From the NCBI GenBank assembly GCA_963575745.1, contig CAUYUJ010016305.1:333001-397000 (forward strand): 64,000 nt of DNA, read 5' to 3'. Positions within the stretch are counted from its first letter, which is position 1. Each line of letters opens with the position of its first letter. A program made the translations under genes and the position numbers. The DNA is from Prorocentrum cordatum (lineage: Eukaryota; Sar; Dinophyceae; Prorocentrales; Prorocentraceae). Shown in pieces: positions 11,048 to 21,898 of the stretch. The notes below the pieces were generated by a model. That model was given only the letters and a program-made list of their open reading frames with translations. It did no database searches and was not told the DNA's origin.

Positions 11048-11425
11048 GTGACGCTGGGAGTGTTCTTCACGTTGGAGAACCCGATCGACAGCCTCATCTG
11101 GCTCCTGCCCGAGATGCAGGCGCTGGCCAGCAGGGGCGGCGTCTACACGCTGGAGGTCGACTACTGCAATTTCGGCACGTCCTGGAAGAAGCCCACGAAG
11201 ATTCTGACGTCGTGTCGGGAGCTGCTGAGGGTCGCGAGGAGGTGCACGGGCACGTCGTCGTGCTGTTCTGCGACGGGGCTACCGCACCAGATCCTGAGAG
11301 GCGACGCGCCACGCGGGGCGAAGTGGACGAAGCTGGCCTGCCCGTGCCCGCAGGCCCTCTGCGAGGCCATCGTGGAGGTGGCCCGAGCCGCCGCGCCGCC
11401 TGGAGTCCTTCGACCCCTGCCTCAG
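11048..11425 (+). pseudogene. Methyltransferase-like segment of the retroelement
   Basis: The frame reads FFTLENPIDSLIWLLPEM, then VDYCNFGTSWKKPTKILTSC and ARRCTGTSSCCS. The Glu-Asn-Pro plus a following Tyr-Cys-x-Phe-Gly-Thr-x-Trp-Lys-Lys-Pro pattern resembles the second half of a Dcm-like fold. The first half (cofactor loop and Pro-Cys motif) is missing upstream. The frame is lost after about 11425, where the RNase H frame takes over, so it cannot make a complete enzyme. Confidence 0.45.
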
Positions 11426-11479
11426 CACTTGAGGCGAGCGGCGAAGCAGCCCGCGCCGCCCTTGGAGGCGGAGTGGCTC

Positions 11480-11800
11480 GACCCCGATCGTTGGGCCACC
11501 GCTTTCGCAGGCCCGAGCGCAACAACGTGCTGGAGGGCAGGGGCGTGCTGGCGGTGCTGCGCCACCTGGCCCGGAGCAGTTGCTCGTGGGCTCGCCGCGT
11601 GCTTGTCTTCACGGACTCGCGGGTGGTGGTCGGCGCCCTTGGCAAGGGCAGGGCGTCTTCGCACCAGCTGCTGCGACTATGCAGGATGGCGGCCGCAATC
11701 CAGCTCGCCTGCGGGATCAGGTTGCACCTGCGCTGGGCCCCCTCCGAGTCGAACGTGGCGGACGGGCCGTCTCGAGGAGGATCCAAGGGCGCCGCGGCCG
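11480..11800 (+). pseudogene. RNase H segment of the retroelement
   Basis: The frame contains NNVLEGRGVLAVLRHLAR with the catalytic Glu, then VLVFTDSRVVVGALGKGRAS with the Asp of the TDS motif, and RWAPSESNVADGPSRG with the last Asp. This Glu..Asp..Asp spacing is the RNase H signature of dinoflagellate retroelements. The first catalytic Asp was not located, probably because of the frame break upstream. Confidence 0.6.
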
Positions 11801-12059
11801 ACGCCGTGCAGTGCCACCTCGCTCGGGGTCGGCCCAGGCCCCTGAGGGCGGCCTTCAGGCGGCTGCGGGGCCAGGGCGGCGAGCGCGATGCCATCCACTG
11901 GTGGCCCTCGTCGTGATCGTGGCGCAGCTCGCCGGCGGCGCCGAGGCGCGAGCCGTCGAGGAAATGGCTGGCGCAAGCTCGACCAGGTCGAGGGGCGGGA
12001 CCCCGCCTCCGTTGGCAGGGAGGGGGGCCCGAGCGTGGGACCACGCCGCCTGTAGTCGG

Positions 12060-12760
12060 ACGCAGCTGGCCAACCGCCTGTGCGTCCACGCAGTCGACGA
12101 CAACACCAGCAGGCGGTACGTCAAGGAGGTTCGGAACTTGTTGCAGGACGTGGAGCGAGAGCAGGTGCCCTTCGACACGTGCGCCGAGCGGGACACGGCC
12201 ATGGCCAACTACTTGTCTTCGCTGTGCTACCTTCACCGGTCGAGCGTCGGCGTGGGCAACGCCGTCTTCTTCGGGTTCCTGCGCGTCTACGAGGATCACC
12301 GCGACAAGATGCCGCAGGCGGCGCGGGCCCTCAAGTCGTGGCTGAGAATGGCTGCGCAGGGCGAGGGCAAGCCTTCGGCTCGAACTACGATCGGCTGCAT
12401 AGCACTTTGGATGATCTGGCACGGGAAGCTGTACGAGTCCATCTTGGTGCTGCTGTCTTTCGACTGCTGCCTGAGGGAGCAGGACTGGAGCCTCCTGCGG
12501 ACAGAGGACATTCATCTTGATGGAGTGAGCGCGAGTCTGGCCCTTGGCTTTCGGTCTCGTGGCGAGGCGGTCAAGACGGGCAGCGGCCAGAGCGTGGTCG
12601 TGAGGTTGTGCTTCGTGATGGCCCTCCTGCAGGGCGCGGAAGGCGTCGCGGCGGACGGGGACCTGGCGTCCCCCCCCACGCCGGCCACCTTCCGCAAGGT
12701 GGTGGGACCCTGGCAGCGTCGGGCCTTGAGTGGTACGGGCCTCCGCGCGGGCTTCGCCAC
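12060..12760 (+). pseudogene. Tyrosine recombinase, N-terminal and first catalytic part
   Basis: Starts with a SAM-like region (NTSRRYVKEVRNLLQDVERE, then FLRVYEDHRDKMPQAARALK). It continues to LLSFDCCLREQDWSLLRTED, which carries the first catalytic Arg in its usual setting (LREQD..LLR..D). It ends with a core segment containing SVVVRLCFVMALLQG. At about 12690-12760 this frame runs past the conserved part, and the C-terminal motifs continue in a different frame. Confidence 0.6.
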
Positions 12761-13156
12761 TCGGGCGCGTCGGACTACGTGGAGAGCGGGTTCGCGCTCG
12801 AGGCCACCCGCCGTCGCGGGCGCTGGAGGTCCGCGGCGGCCGTGCAGCGATACACAAAGCTGCGCGACCTCGTTCGACATCGAGCGCAGGCAGGTGAAGA
12901 CGTCGCCAAGCGTGGCAAGGAGCTCCGGGAGGACCCGGTCGGGCGCCTCCTGGACGCTCTCGAGAAGGCACCGCGGGGCAGCGACGAGTCCCTGAAGTCC
13001 GCCATGGCGCTGCAGCTCAAAAAAGTGATCGATCGTCCTGACGCCCGTCCTGTGACTGGCCCACCGTCCTGCACGCCAGCTGCGCAGGAAGAGCCTCGGA
13101 TATCAGATCCGAGCGCCCCGGCCAAGCGCCAGAAGCGCAGACAGAGAGGAAGTTGA
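12700..13156 (+). pseudogene. Tyrosine recombinase, C-terminal catalytic part
   Basis: The frame reads GPPRGLRHSGASDYVESG, which matches the Arg-His-x-x-(Ala) box. RRRGRWRSAAAVQRYTK follows, giving the Trp of the second histidine position and the nucleophilic Tyr. A Lys/Arg-rich tail ends at 13156. It is separated from the N-terminal part by one frame change, so this copy is inactive unless the sequence has an indel error. Confidence 0.6.
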
Positions 13157-14684
13157 TGCGGCTAACGCCAGACCCGAGAAATGCGTTCTCTCCAGGGCTG
13201 GTGACTTTCTGAGCAGGGCCCTGGATTCAGGTGCCCGATTGCCGCCCTGCTGCATCCAGACACGTGCACACAGCTCTTTTAGGGCCTGTCGGCCCCTCGT
13301 CAGCGACCGAAAAAGTGATGTTTGCAAGTTGCCTCATAGAGGCTTCGCGTCCTTTGTAGCATGGCCGGTATATACGTGAGTAGATATCCATGTGGCTTGG
13401 CATCATTCTATGTAGGGAGCCCTCGAGGATAAAGTAAGCTGGCCCCCTTCCCCCCTCAGAGCCAAAAAATCATGGCCAGCGCAAACGTCGCTGAGAAGCT
13501 GACTAACGCCCATGCTTCTTCTCGCTCTTCTGCGCAAGCTACGGCCGGCCGTGTCATCGACATCTCCGATATGTCCTGGACGCAGCGGTCGCGCTCGTAC
13601 CCCGAATCGAGCGGGCGCGCGCCGGCGGGAATTCTTCGCAGCCAATGCAAACCCCATCGGGGCGCTAGAGCGGGCGATGACGCGCGTCCCTTCTCCAGCT
13701 CGGCGCCCGTGGTTCTGGCCCAAGTACTCCTGGCGCACGCGCGACAAGCGTCGCGCTTCTTGCAACGCATCGAGAACCAGGGGTGGATGCATGGCGTCGT
13801 GCCGAAAGTCCTCAAGCATGGGGGCCTGGAGTGCTGGGGTACTTATCGCAACCGTGAAAACGCGCGGAATGGACTGCGCAGGCAGCGGGGCTGGACGCGC
13901 GCAGGACATCTCCCCCCATCGGCATCTGGCTGGAATCAGGCTTGCGATTGGCTGGCTCGGCGCGATCACCGCGGAGGGCATCGCAATCGGCTCGGCCTAC
14001 CTTTAAGTCAATGAAGGGATGATGAAGCGGAGCCTCAACATCTCGGGTTTATCGAGGCGAATCCAATGTGGGCCCGCAGGCGGTCGTCCAGTCGAGAGTG
14101 CACGTGGGCCCTGGGGGGGGGACTTCAACGTGGACCCGCGGGCGATCGTCGAGCCGAGCGTCTTGGACAACATGAATGGGGCCCTCGTGCACGACGCGCG
14201 GCGCGGCTCGCGCGCCACCGGGGGAGAGATTTGACATCGGGGTACATTTCTGTTGCGAGGGAATTGGTCGACGGCCCCCCTCATGGCGAGGTGATGGGCG
14301 GCTTCGACGTCGCGCCTCGCTCGCCCGTGCGCGTGGGAATCGACCGCGTGCGGGGCTGTGAGAGGGTGGGTCAGCGTGCTGAGGCAGCCCAAGCGCTGGC
14401 CGCTGCAGATCCCCGCGGGCTGCGCGCAGGGCCTGGCGACGCGGCCGAGGCCGTTGTCGGTGCCCAGCAGGACGAGCGATCGAAGACCAGTGGGGCGCGC
14501 TGGCCAAGACATACGGGCGCGCCTCGACAAATTCCACGCCTTCGAAAGCCTCGAAGTGACCGCCGGGCAGGGGCGCCAGCAGGCTCCGCAATGCGCCATG
14601 GGGAAGCTGAAACTGTCGAAATTTCAAGAGGCCCCCAACGAGCAGCAGGGGGCCGAGGCAGCCGAGTGGCTCGGCCGCCGACTT
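13157..14684. other. No supported gene
   Basis: Both strands have ORFs of 160-200 residues, for example 13472-14014 plus and 13981-13403 minus. They overlap one another, are Arg/Ala/Ser-rich and show no motif, as expected by chance in GC-rich DNA. I see no repeat structure here. Confidence 0.4.
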
Positions 14685-14869
14685 TGACTACCTACCAGAC
14701 CACCCCAACCCAACCCGAAGACCCGATTTTGACCAGAATTTCGGGTTGGGGGGGGTACGGACACCATGTGTTTTCTCAACGTTCCCCGACCCCCCCCCCC
14801 CCACTGGAAATCGAATATAAATTTGGGCCTTCGGGTTGGGTTGGGGTGGTTTGGTGGGTGGTGAGACTT
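14680..14869. mobile_element. Small terminal-inverted-repeat element, copy 1 (with TSDs)
   Basis: The 180-bp element at 14685-14864 starts TGACTACCTACCAGACCACC and ends with the near-complement (GGGTTGGGTTGGGGTGGTTT then GGTGGGTGGTGA). It is bracketed by the 5-bp direct repeat GACTT (14680-14684 and 14865-14869). Inside are a second inverted TTCGGGTTGGG and an uninterrupted C-run. It has no coding capacity. The second copy is at 28551-28717. Size, inverted ends and target duplication fit a non-autonomous DNA transposon or an introner-like element. Confidence 0.85.
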
Positions 14870-16440
14870 CGCTCTGATGCTGCCTGGCCTTGGCTGCGGA
14901 GAACTCCGCGGGCATCCTCGGAAAGCCAGACATCGCGCCGCTGCTTGGGGCGCGCCCGCCCGGCTGGAGCGACGGCGCCGAGGCGGGCGACGGGCGAGCG
15001 GGCGAGGGGGCGGCGAGCCCTGAGAGGGAACCCGCGGAACACGGGGGCAGCCCTGAAAGAGACCGACCGCGGCGGGGGAGAGGCGCGGAAAAACAAAGGA
15101 ATGAAAACATTTGGGCCCGCAGTTCCTGGGCCAATTCGAGGGGGCCTCTAGCTACCCAGAGAAGTCGCCTCCCTGCCATCGCTCGGACGTCCATTCCCGG
15201 TGCGTTACTCGGTATCGTGCGTGGGTGGCTGTTTTCGCAAAATGGCTCGGTCCGCTCCTCGATGGTCCTCGCCGAGGAGAAATGCACGCGTCCGAGAGCG
15301 ACGCCGGGCCTCGGGGCGCCAGCGATGTCTATAGCGAAAGGCGCCCCCCCCCCCCCCCCCCCCGACCGCCCGCCAGGGGCGGCGGAAGCGGCGGCCACGC
15401 CGCCCCGACGGGGCAGCGGCATCCGCGGCAGACGGTGGGGTGGGCCAAATTGGTCAACAGCGTCGCCTGGATCGACGCAGGGCCTGGCCTACCCGGGGCG
15501 CGCGGCCACCCCGCTGGAGGTCGCGAGCGCGCAGATCTAGAAGAGGGCAGAGCAGCGGGCCCCCGTGGGATGGAGAAGCTGGGTGGCCACGCAAGGTTGG
15601 GGATGAATTTTAACGCTGCACAACCTGCCGCAGCCGCCGGGCACTATGGGGGCCGTTCCCGCCGCCCGCCGCCGCCGGCGACCCGCGCGAGCCCGCCCGC
15701 CCACGGCGGGCAGCGGGCGACGCGCTACCGGACTGGGCGGTCGCGCGGCACGACGCCGGCGACCCAGGTGCGCCGCAGTGCCAGCCACCGAGAGACCTTG
15801 AGTTCAGCGACCAACTCATCCCGAAGCCAGACGAGTGCACTCGATGCCTGCGGGCGCTTCCGCGCGGGCACGGGGCTGGTAGAAGCCGACAGGCGCCCTC
15901 GCTTGCCGCGAGGAGGGCGGAGTGCTGAACGCGGTGGGCCCGGGCGCGCGCGGCCGCCGGCATCCCGTTCTTCCCGGTGACGAGGCCAGCGGGCGGGTTC
16001 CGCAACCTGGGGCTCGTCCATGAGCTGGCCCGCGCGCGGGGGGCCATCGCGGCCCCCTGCCCGATGCTCTGGGAGGCAGCCAACCAGCGAGCCCACGACT
16101 GGGCTCGGCGAGGGGGGTCGTCCGAGATGGCGGCCTGCGTGCAACATTTATTCTGCGAGGCAGCGCGGCCCGACGGCTGCGAGAACGCGTTGGCCTCATG
16201 CGGCCTGGTCATCTGCTTCGAGCGGGTCGCGCGCGCGGAGGTCTGGGCGGCGGGCTGCAGCGCCGTGAAAATCTACAGCGCGGCGAGGCGCGTCGTCCTG
16301 GGCGGGTGTCGCGCCGAAAACCACGCTAGGCAGTCGGTTTGCGCCCTTCTGCCTAAAGATGGTCGCCATCATCGAGCTGGGCGACCTGGCGACGCAATTC
16401 CCGCGGGCTGACAACTGACTTTTCTTCGACGACCTGGCCG
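14870..16440. other. GC-rich stretch, no convincing gene
   Basis: Plus-strand frames are open for long distances (14066-15151, 15111-15980, 15977-16411) but Arg/Ala/Gly/Pro-rich and mutually overlapping. Some short segments (PAGGFRNLGLVHELARARGA near 15980) look less random. I cannot assign a family. There is a C-run of 19 at 15344-15362. Confidence 0.35.
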
Positions 16441-17469
16441 CCGCGACGCGGGATTAGTGGGCCCCGCCAACGCTCCGGGTAGGTGGTCTAACGGGCTCGC
16501 GTCTTCCCCCCGCCAAAATCTCTCCTTCGCCTGCCCGGGGGATGTCTTGAATGTCTGTTCTCTATAACTGAATCTATAAACCGCGGCCGCGCCCCCGGGC
16601 GACGGACAGCCGACCGGGGCCAGAAGGGGGCCCCTCCACCCGCCGCCTCGCCCAAAAAGCAACATGAAAATCTTGGGCCATGCTGGGGGGGCCGCGAGCA
16701 CTGTGCATTTCTTTTTAACGGGGGCGGCGGGGTGCCCGCGCACTGCCCGCTGCGCGCAGGGCCAGCAACCCTGTATACAGAAAACAATGCAACGCGCGCT
16801 TCGAGGCAACGTCGGAATCACGCACGGGCACCCCGCGATCACTGCAGTGGTTTTGACTGGGGCGGCGGGGGACTTCGCACGTTGCCCGCCGTGCTCAGGC
16901 CCGCCAGACGCCGCGATGGAAACCGAGCCGCGACTGCGCCCTGGTTGTCGACAAGGGTGGTGGGGCCGACGCGTTCCCCGATGCGTGCTGCCGCGTGCGC
17001 GGGCGCACCTGGCGCGCTCTGCGCGCGCCCCTGGCGCGGCTGGAGCACGCGGCGCACGTGGCGCACGTGGATCACGCGTTGCACCTGGCGCACCGAGCGT
17101 GCCCCGGCACGCTTGGGCCACAGAGGTAAGTGCCTGGCGCACCCGGCCCGTCTGGGCGTTGCCCAGGTGTCAGTCCGCGCGATCAGAAGCATCCTCAAGA
17201 TCGCACCTGAATTCTATCGGCAGCTCCATGAGTCGGACCCGCGACCCCGCGTAGACTCGCCATTCCTGGACCTCCGTCGCGCCGTGCCTCCAGATGGTCG
17301 TCTTCATGCGTTCACCCCAAGCCTCCGGGCCATGGCCTCCGGGCCGCGCGAGGCCCCGTCAGCCGCCGTGCCATGCCGCTGTCGCCCCGCGCCGCGCGGC
17401 GGCGGCGCGGCGGCGCGCGGCGACCGCGAAGGCGCCCGTGACAGCAGCGGGCACTCAGCCGGAGAAGGC
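16441..17469. other. No gene seen; GCGCACCTGGCGC-like short repeats
   Basis: Around 17000-17130 there are loose repeats of GGCGCACGTGGCGCACC. Two stretches of GGGGCGGCGGGG (about 16720 and 16858) are each followed by similar sequence (TGCCCGCGCA / ACTTCGCACG), hinting at an old duplication. No conserved ORF. Confidence 0.35.
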
Positions 17470-18660
17470 ACCGTGAGTCCCATGACCTCCCGAGTGGCAG
17501 ATTTCCTGCTGAGTTCGGCCGAATCCCGCGGGCTTGGTTACGACGCGGTGCGCCGCGAGGACATTGTAGGCATGCGTACTTTCTTGGGCGGATTAGTTGT
17601 TGAGTTCCAGAGGACTTGTCGGGCTCTCGTTGCGGAGCGCCCCTGGAAGGTTCAACTTTTGGGTCGAAAGATCTTCGGGGCCGATGGGCAATATCAGAAT
17701 TTTGAATACTATCCGGGGCTCGCGGTCGACGCAATGGGGCGAGTTGCCATCGCCCCAGGCCTCTCGGCATGCATTCTGCCGAATAGGAGCAGGGCTTCGC
17801 AGCGAAGGGTGGCTGACGCCGGCGCCCCGAACAAAAAGCTGGAGCAACTGGGCGACAGTCGGTCCATAATCAATCGTTCGCGTCGGCCGACTGCTTGCCT
17901 TGACATGCCAGCTTCCCGCGCGCTGGATTGGCTCGCCTCGGGGTTCCTGCCCGCCCGCGCCAACGTTGACATCGACCGCGCGGACGCGGCCATCGAACTG
18001 ACCGATGCATTTCCCCAGCGTGCGCCTTTCACACCCGTCATGTGGTCGGGGGCGGACGTCAAGAGCTATTTCGCCAACGTTCCACGCGCACTTGTTCGTA
18101 AAACCTTGACATTTCATGGGTCAGCAGCCACCACCTCGGTACAAGCCGCGCGTGTAGCGCGCCTGGGCACAACAAGCGGTCTCTGCGGAGGATTGCCCTC
18201 CGTCCCGCATCCACGACCACCACGCCGCGCTGTTGTCAGACGATATCGAATGCCTGATCTTCCACCACTTTGAGACGGGCTTCCTCCTGCTAGGAGCGAT
18301 CATCGGAAAAGACGCCGAGGGGTTCGTAGTGGGCACTCTTCAGGTCAAAACTTTAACCAGGATGGCCCTTGCGTTTCTGGACGTCGAATATTATTACGCA
18401 TCGCATGGTCTGGCACTGTCGCCGCTGGGGGGCCGGGGTCGTGTATGCCCCCCGGGCGCTCCATAGGATCACCGTGATAGTCTTCGAAATTCGGACCATG
18501 GTCGACTACGATATGCTGTGGACGGGGCCGCTTTCATATCCCCGGGGGACACTGAATACATCTCCGCCGTTTTGTATGGTTTGGCGTGGCTGCGCTACCC
18601 GCTTCCGCTGGAAGCCGACACTGGCTGCACATTTGTGGGAGTCGATTTGGTGCCCTAGCT
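17470..18660 (+). pseudogene. Possible decayed retroelement polyprotein
   Basis: Three successive frames have normal complexity: 17470-18120 (MTSRVADFLLSSAESRGLGY, DVKSYFANVPRALVRKTL), 18230-18400 (CLIFHHFETGFLLLGAIIGK) and about 18505-18660 (RYAVDGAAFISP, WLRYPLPLEADTGCTFVGVD, ending LVP and a stop). The last resembles the palm-to-thumb region of reverse transcriptases in dinoflagellate elements, but no clear Tyr-x-Asp-Asp motif is present. Frame changes make a functional product unlikely. Confidence 0.3.
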
Positions 18661-20355
18661 CGACGGCACGGTCTGCACGTGCCCATCTACCAAGGCGTTG
18701 GGGGCGGGCACGGGGCGCATGCCGTTCTTACAGCCACGTTCCCCTGTCAATGAAGAGATGGCTCGTACTCGGGGCGGTGGCCAGAGTGCGGGACTACACC
18801 CGCCCGCTGTACTCAGTGGAAAGCGTCCTGGATTCGTTCAAGCGGCACCTGCATGGGGCAACTGGCTAACCAAGTGCGCTGTTGGAGAAGCGGGTCTCGG
18901 AAAATCCGTGCAGGGCTGAGCTTGCGTAAACACCACCTGTCGCTATGGCGCTGGGCCGCGAGGTGAAATTGTAGCCACTTCAGCGGGGGCCCTCATCCCC
19001 CCTCTCCTCCCTCCCTCCTCCCTCTTCTCCCTCCTGCTCCTCAATGCTATGAGAAGACGAGGCTGGCCACTGACGCGTTTTTTTGACGCCGCCTCCAATG
19101 GGATATCCCGTAACATGCGCACGCCGCCTTTGAAAGGGCATTCCGTGACTTAATACGCCACTTCCGAGGTGCATTCCGTGACTTACGAGCTCTGGCTGCG
19201 CAGAGCCATGGTCGTAAGCAGTGGCAAAAAAACGCATGCCCTGGCAATCATTGTCACAAGTGACCCCCCCTGCGGCTGTTGAACTAATTTTGACGTTCCC
19301 GTGGGGGTGGGTCTTTCTTGGGGGGCTCCTTGACGGGTTTTTGTACCCCCCCCCCGGAAGGGACGAGAGGGAGGAACTCAATGCCGATCCGCGCAAAAAT
19401 CCCCACCACCACTGGCGTAGTACGTGCGACGCCAAGGGGGGGCGGCCCGTCCACTCATCTCCCCACCACAGGGGGGGGTGCGAAGTCCCTGTGGATGGGA
19501 CGGGGTTGGCACTGAGGGGCATCATAGGCCCTTCTAGAACCAAAGGTGGGCACCATACGCCCGCCACCACCAACGGAGGTACACCATATGTCCTCCACCC
19601 TTCATTCCATTCAACATTCAGTGAACCTTTCAGTTTGATGCTTTAACCTCTCTCAGCAGGCCTCCCGAATCGTCTAAACTGCTCCTCAAAGGCCTCGAAC
19701 CCCGATCCTGCGTTTGCGGCGTCCCCCAGTCTGTGACGTCCCTCCGTCTGGGATGCCCCCCGTCTACGAGGGCCCGAGTTCGAAGAACCAGCAGCGGCAC
19801 AGGCATAAAACTTCAGGGGGTCCGCATCGACTTCCTGGGTCGGCGCTGAGATCCCCTCCCGCGACGCGCGGAGCGCGCCACGCGCTGCGCTGGAGGCACT
19901 AGCACGGGGAGCCCGGGCGCCGACCCGAGACGTCTGCGAGGACCCTCCAACAAGTTCAATCGCGTCTGCGCGTGTCGTTGTTGGTTCCTCGGCCGAATGT
20001 TAGGAGGCAACTACTGGGAGGTCTTCGTCGGAAGGACAAAGGAGGATTGAGCCCCATTGGGTGGCTGATACGCCAAATCAGGCCGCGGACCCAGCGGGAG
20101 GATTGAGCGGGATCGCGCCGGATTCCGGACCAGGGCAAAGTCAGCCCCTGACCTCCCAGGGGTTGCATCCGCACGAGTGGACGTGGGCAACGGTCGGGCT
20201 CTGGCTCACGCCGTGGAGCCCGAGGTCCCGTCGAGCTCCGACGCGGCCCCCAGGCGCGCCGGCAGCCACGGCGCGGGGGCCTCGGTGAAGAGGGCGCGGC
20301 GGCCGCTCCTCGGCCTTCGCCCCCTCGTGGCTCGCCCCCGCGCCCTCCTGCTCGG
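18661..20355. other. No supported gene; CTCC tract and C-runs
   Basis: 18990-19040 is CTCC-rich. Around 19130-19190 the phrase GCATTCCGTGACTTA occurs twice, 40 bp apart. 19700-19930 is mixed sequence. Only chance-like ORFs were seen on either strand. Confidence 0.4.
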
Positions 20356-20700
20356 CCCGCCTCTTCTGCCTCCTCCTCCTCCTCCTCCTCCTCCTCCTCC
20401 TCCTGCAAGTGCTATGCTGGTAGCGCTCGTTGTGACGTTGGCCACCCATGAAGCGCGAACTTGTTGCGTTCAACTTGTAGCGTTCACCTCCTCCTCCTCC
20501 TCCTCCTCCTCCTCCTCCTCGTCCGCCTCCCGGGCCGAGGGCTGCGGAGGGCCGATGATGAGAAGTGGGGGAAGAAGGGTGGAGGGGGCGGAGGGCGGAG
20601 GATCCTCCGCCCTTCTCCTCTCCTCCCTTCTCCTCCTTCTTCTGCCTCTGGCTCCTGCTCCTCCTCCTCCTCCTCCTCGTCCTCGCCCTCAGCCCTCCCT
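20356..20700. repeat. CTC microsatellites flanking a GGCGGAGG block
   Basis: CTC runs lie at 20368-20405, 20489-20523 and about 20655-20690, with GGAGGGCGGAGG between the second and third. ORFs giving poly-Ser, poly-Leu or poly-Arg follow from the repeat. Confidence 0.8.
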
Positions 20701-21599
20701 CCACGAAACGCTTGAGGGTCAACTACAGCGACGAGCCACTGCTCGAATGCACAGCGCCGCTCGCGCTCGCCGAGGGGCGACGCGGGAGACAATGGCGATG
20801 GGGTTCGGCAATGGCGAGCGGTGGCCACGTGCCTCCGGGAGGACGGGATGCGGCGGCAGCCAACTGCAGAGGAAGGCCTTCGAGAGATCACGCTCTCGAA
20901 TTTGGGCTTACTGCAGACGGCCGTATGGAAAGATGTGGCAAGCTTCCGCAATGCGGAGCACAAGGGGCCAGGGACAAATTCGGCGAAAGATTCCCGAGCT
21001 TGCGTGCTGGTTCTTCTCGGGCTCGTGAAGCCAGACCTCCCTGGGGCGAGGGCCCTGGGCGAGCGCCTTCGCGCGATGCCGAAGACAACGACGATTTTGG
21101 CGAAGCCTCTGCTCACTCCGAGACCTTGGAAGAGGCCGGATAACATCCGTGACCTGGCATCCTGGTTTCAGGCCGCTCGCTCATCACTCTCGTGCCAGCT
21201 GTGCACATAGAACAGGGTCAACAGAGAGGCATGAGCATACACATTCGAAGGTCCGCGGCGGTTTTCTTGGGACGGCGATCTCCCCCTGCGAGGCGCCGCC
21301 AGGGCGGGGAGGTCCAATGCCGACCAAAGAAATCTGCGAGGACATCCAAAAGTACATTTTCATGCAAATAGTTTCGTTCGAGTATCTGCCGGCCCCCTTG
21401 TGGGGCCATCAGGCTGCGAGGCTCAAGTTTCAGTACCCTGCACCAGTTCCATTTTCCAGTCTCCGATGTTACAGTCCTGCTTTCTGCTTCCTGCTGTAAC
21501 TTGATGAAAACCGCGCGAGAGGGGGGAACCGAAAACGCCCAGTTACCTTCCCCGAATCGGGTGCTCTGAATTCCTGCACGGCCGTGGGACACGTGAAGA
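20701..21599. other. Mixed sequence, weak ORFs only
   Basis: A plus-strand ORF at 20821-21210 (130 residues, with EGLREITLSNLGLLQTAVWK) has somewhat normal composition but no recognisable family and an opposing ORF of similar length. I leave it uncalled. 21240-21590 shows nothing. Confidence 0.35.
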
Positions 21600-21606
21600 T
21601 ACATAA

Positions 21607-21898
21607 GATTCGCGCTCCCGACGCAAGAATCCCTCGCAAATTACTCTGTATGCGCGCCCCCGAGACCACAATCCCCTGCAAATTGCTCCGCATTCCCGTC
21701 CACGAAGCCACGATCCCTTCTAAAATTCACCATATTCGCGCCCACGAGGCCACAATCTATCGCAAATGACGCTGCATTCGCGCCTCTGGGGGCCGCGATC
21801 CCTTGTAAATTACTCCGCAGTTGCACTCCCGACGCCACGATCCTTTGTAGATTAAGACACGCTCGCGTCCCCGAGGCCACAATCCCTTGCCAAGGAGG
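21607..21898. repeat. 42-bp minisatellite, about seven units
   Basis: Units of exactly 42 bp begin near 21607, 21649, 21691 and 21733, then continue with one or two small indels to about 21898. The consensus contains ATTCGCGCCCCCGAGGCCAC, then AATCCCTTGCAAATTACTCC. Because 42 is a multiple of three, a 14-residue repeat is readable on each strand: I(R)APEATIP(C)KLL(R) on plus and NLQGIVASGARIRS on minus. Confidence 0.85.

Larger units (their letters stand above)
11041..13156 (+). mobile_element. Broken tyrosine-recombinase retroelement (DIRS-like)
   Basis: In plus-strand order: a methyltransferase-like segment, an RNase H segment and a tyrosine recombinase, spread over at least three frames. 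RNase H, a methyltransferase module and a tyrosine recombinase together are typical of DIRS-type elements. The reverse transcriptase expected upstream was not found, so the copy is 5'-truncated or a non-canonical dinoflagellate relative. No terminal or split direct repeats were identified, so the ends are those of the coding matches. Confidence 0.6.

Noticed and set aside
13459-13485. Third leader-like string (minus strand, GGCCATGA then TTTTTTGGCTC)
   Set aside because: It needs a gap and two extra T; not better than chance in a long window.
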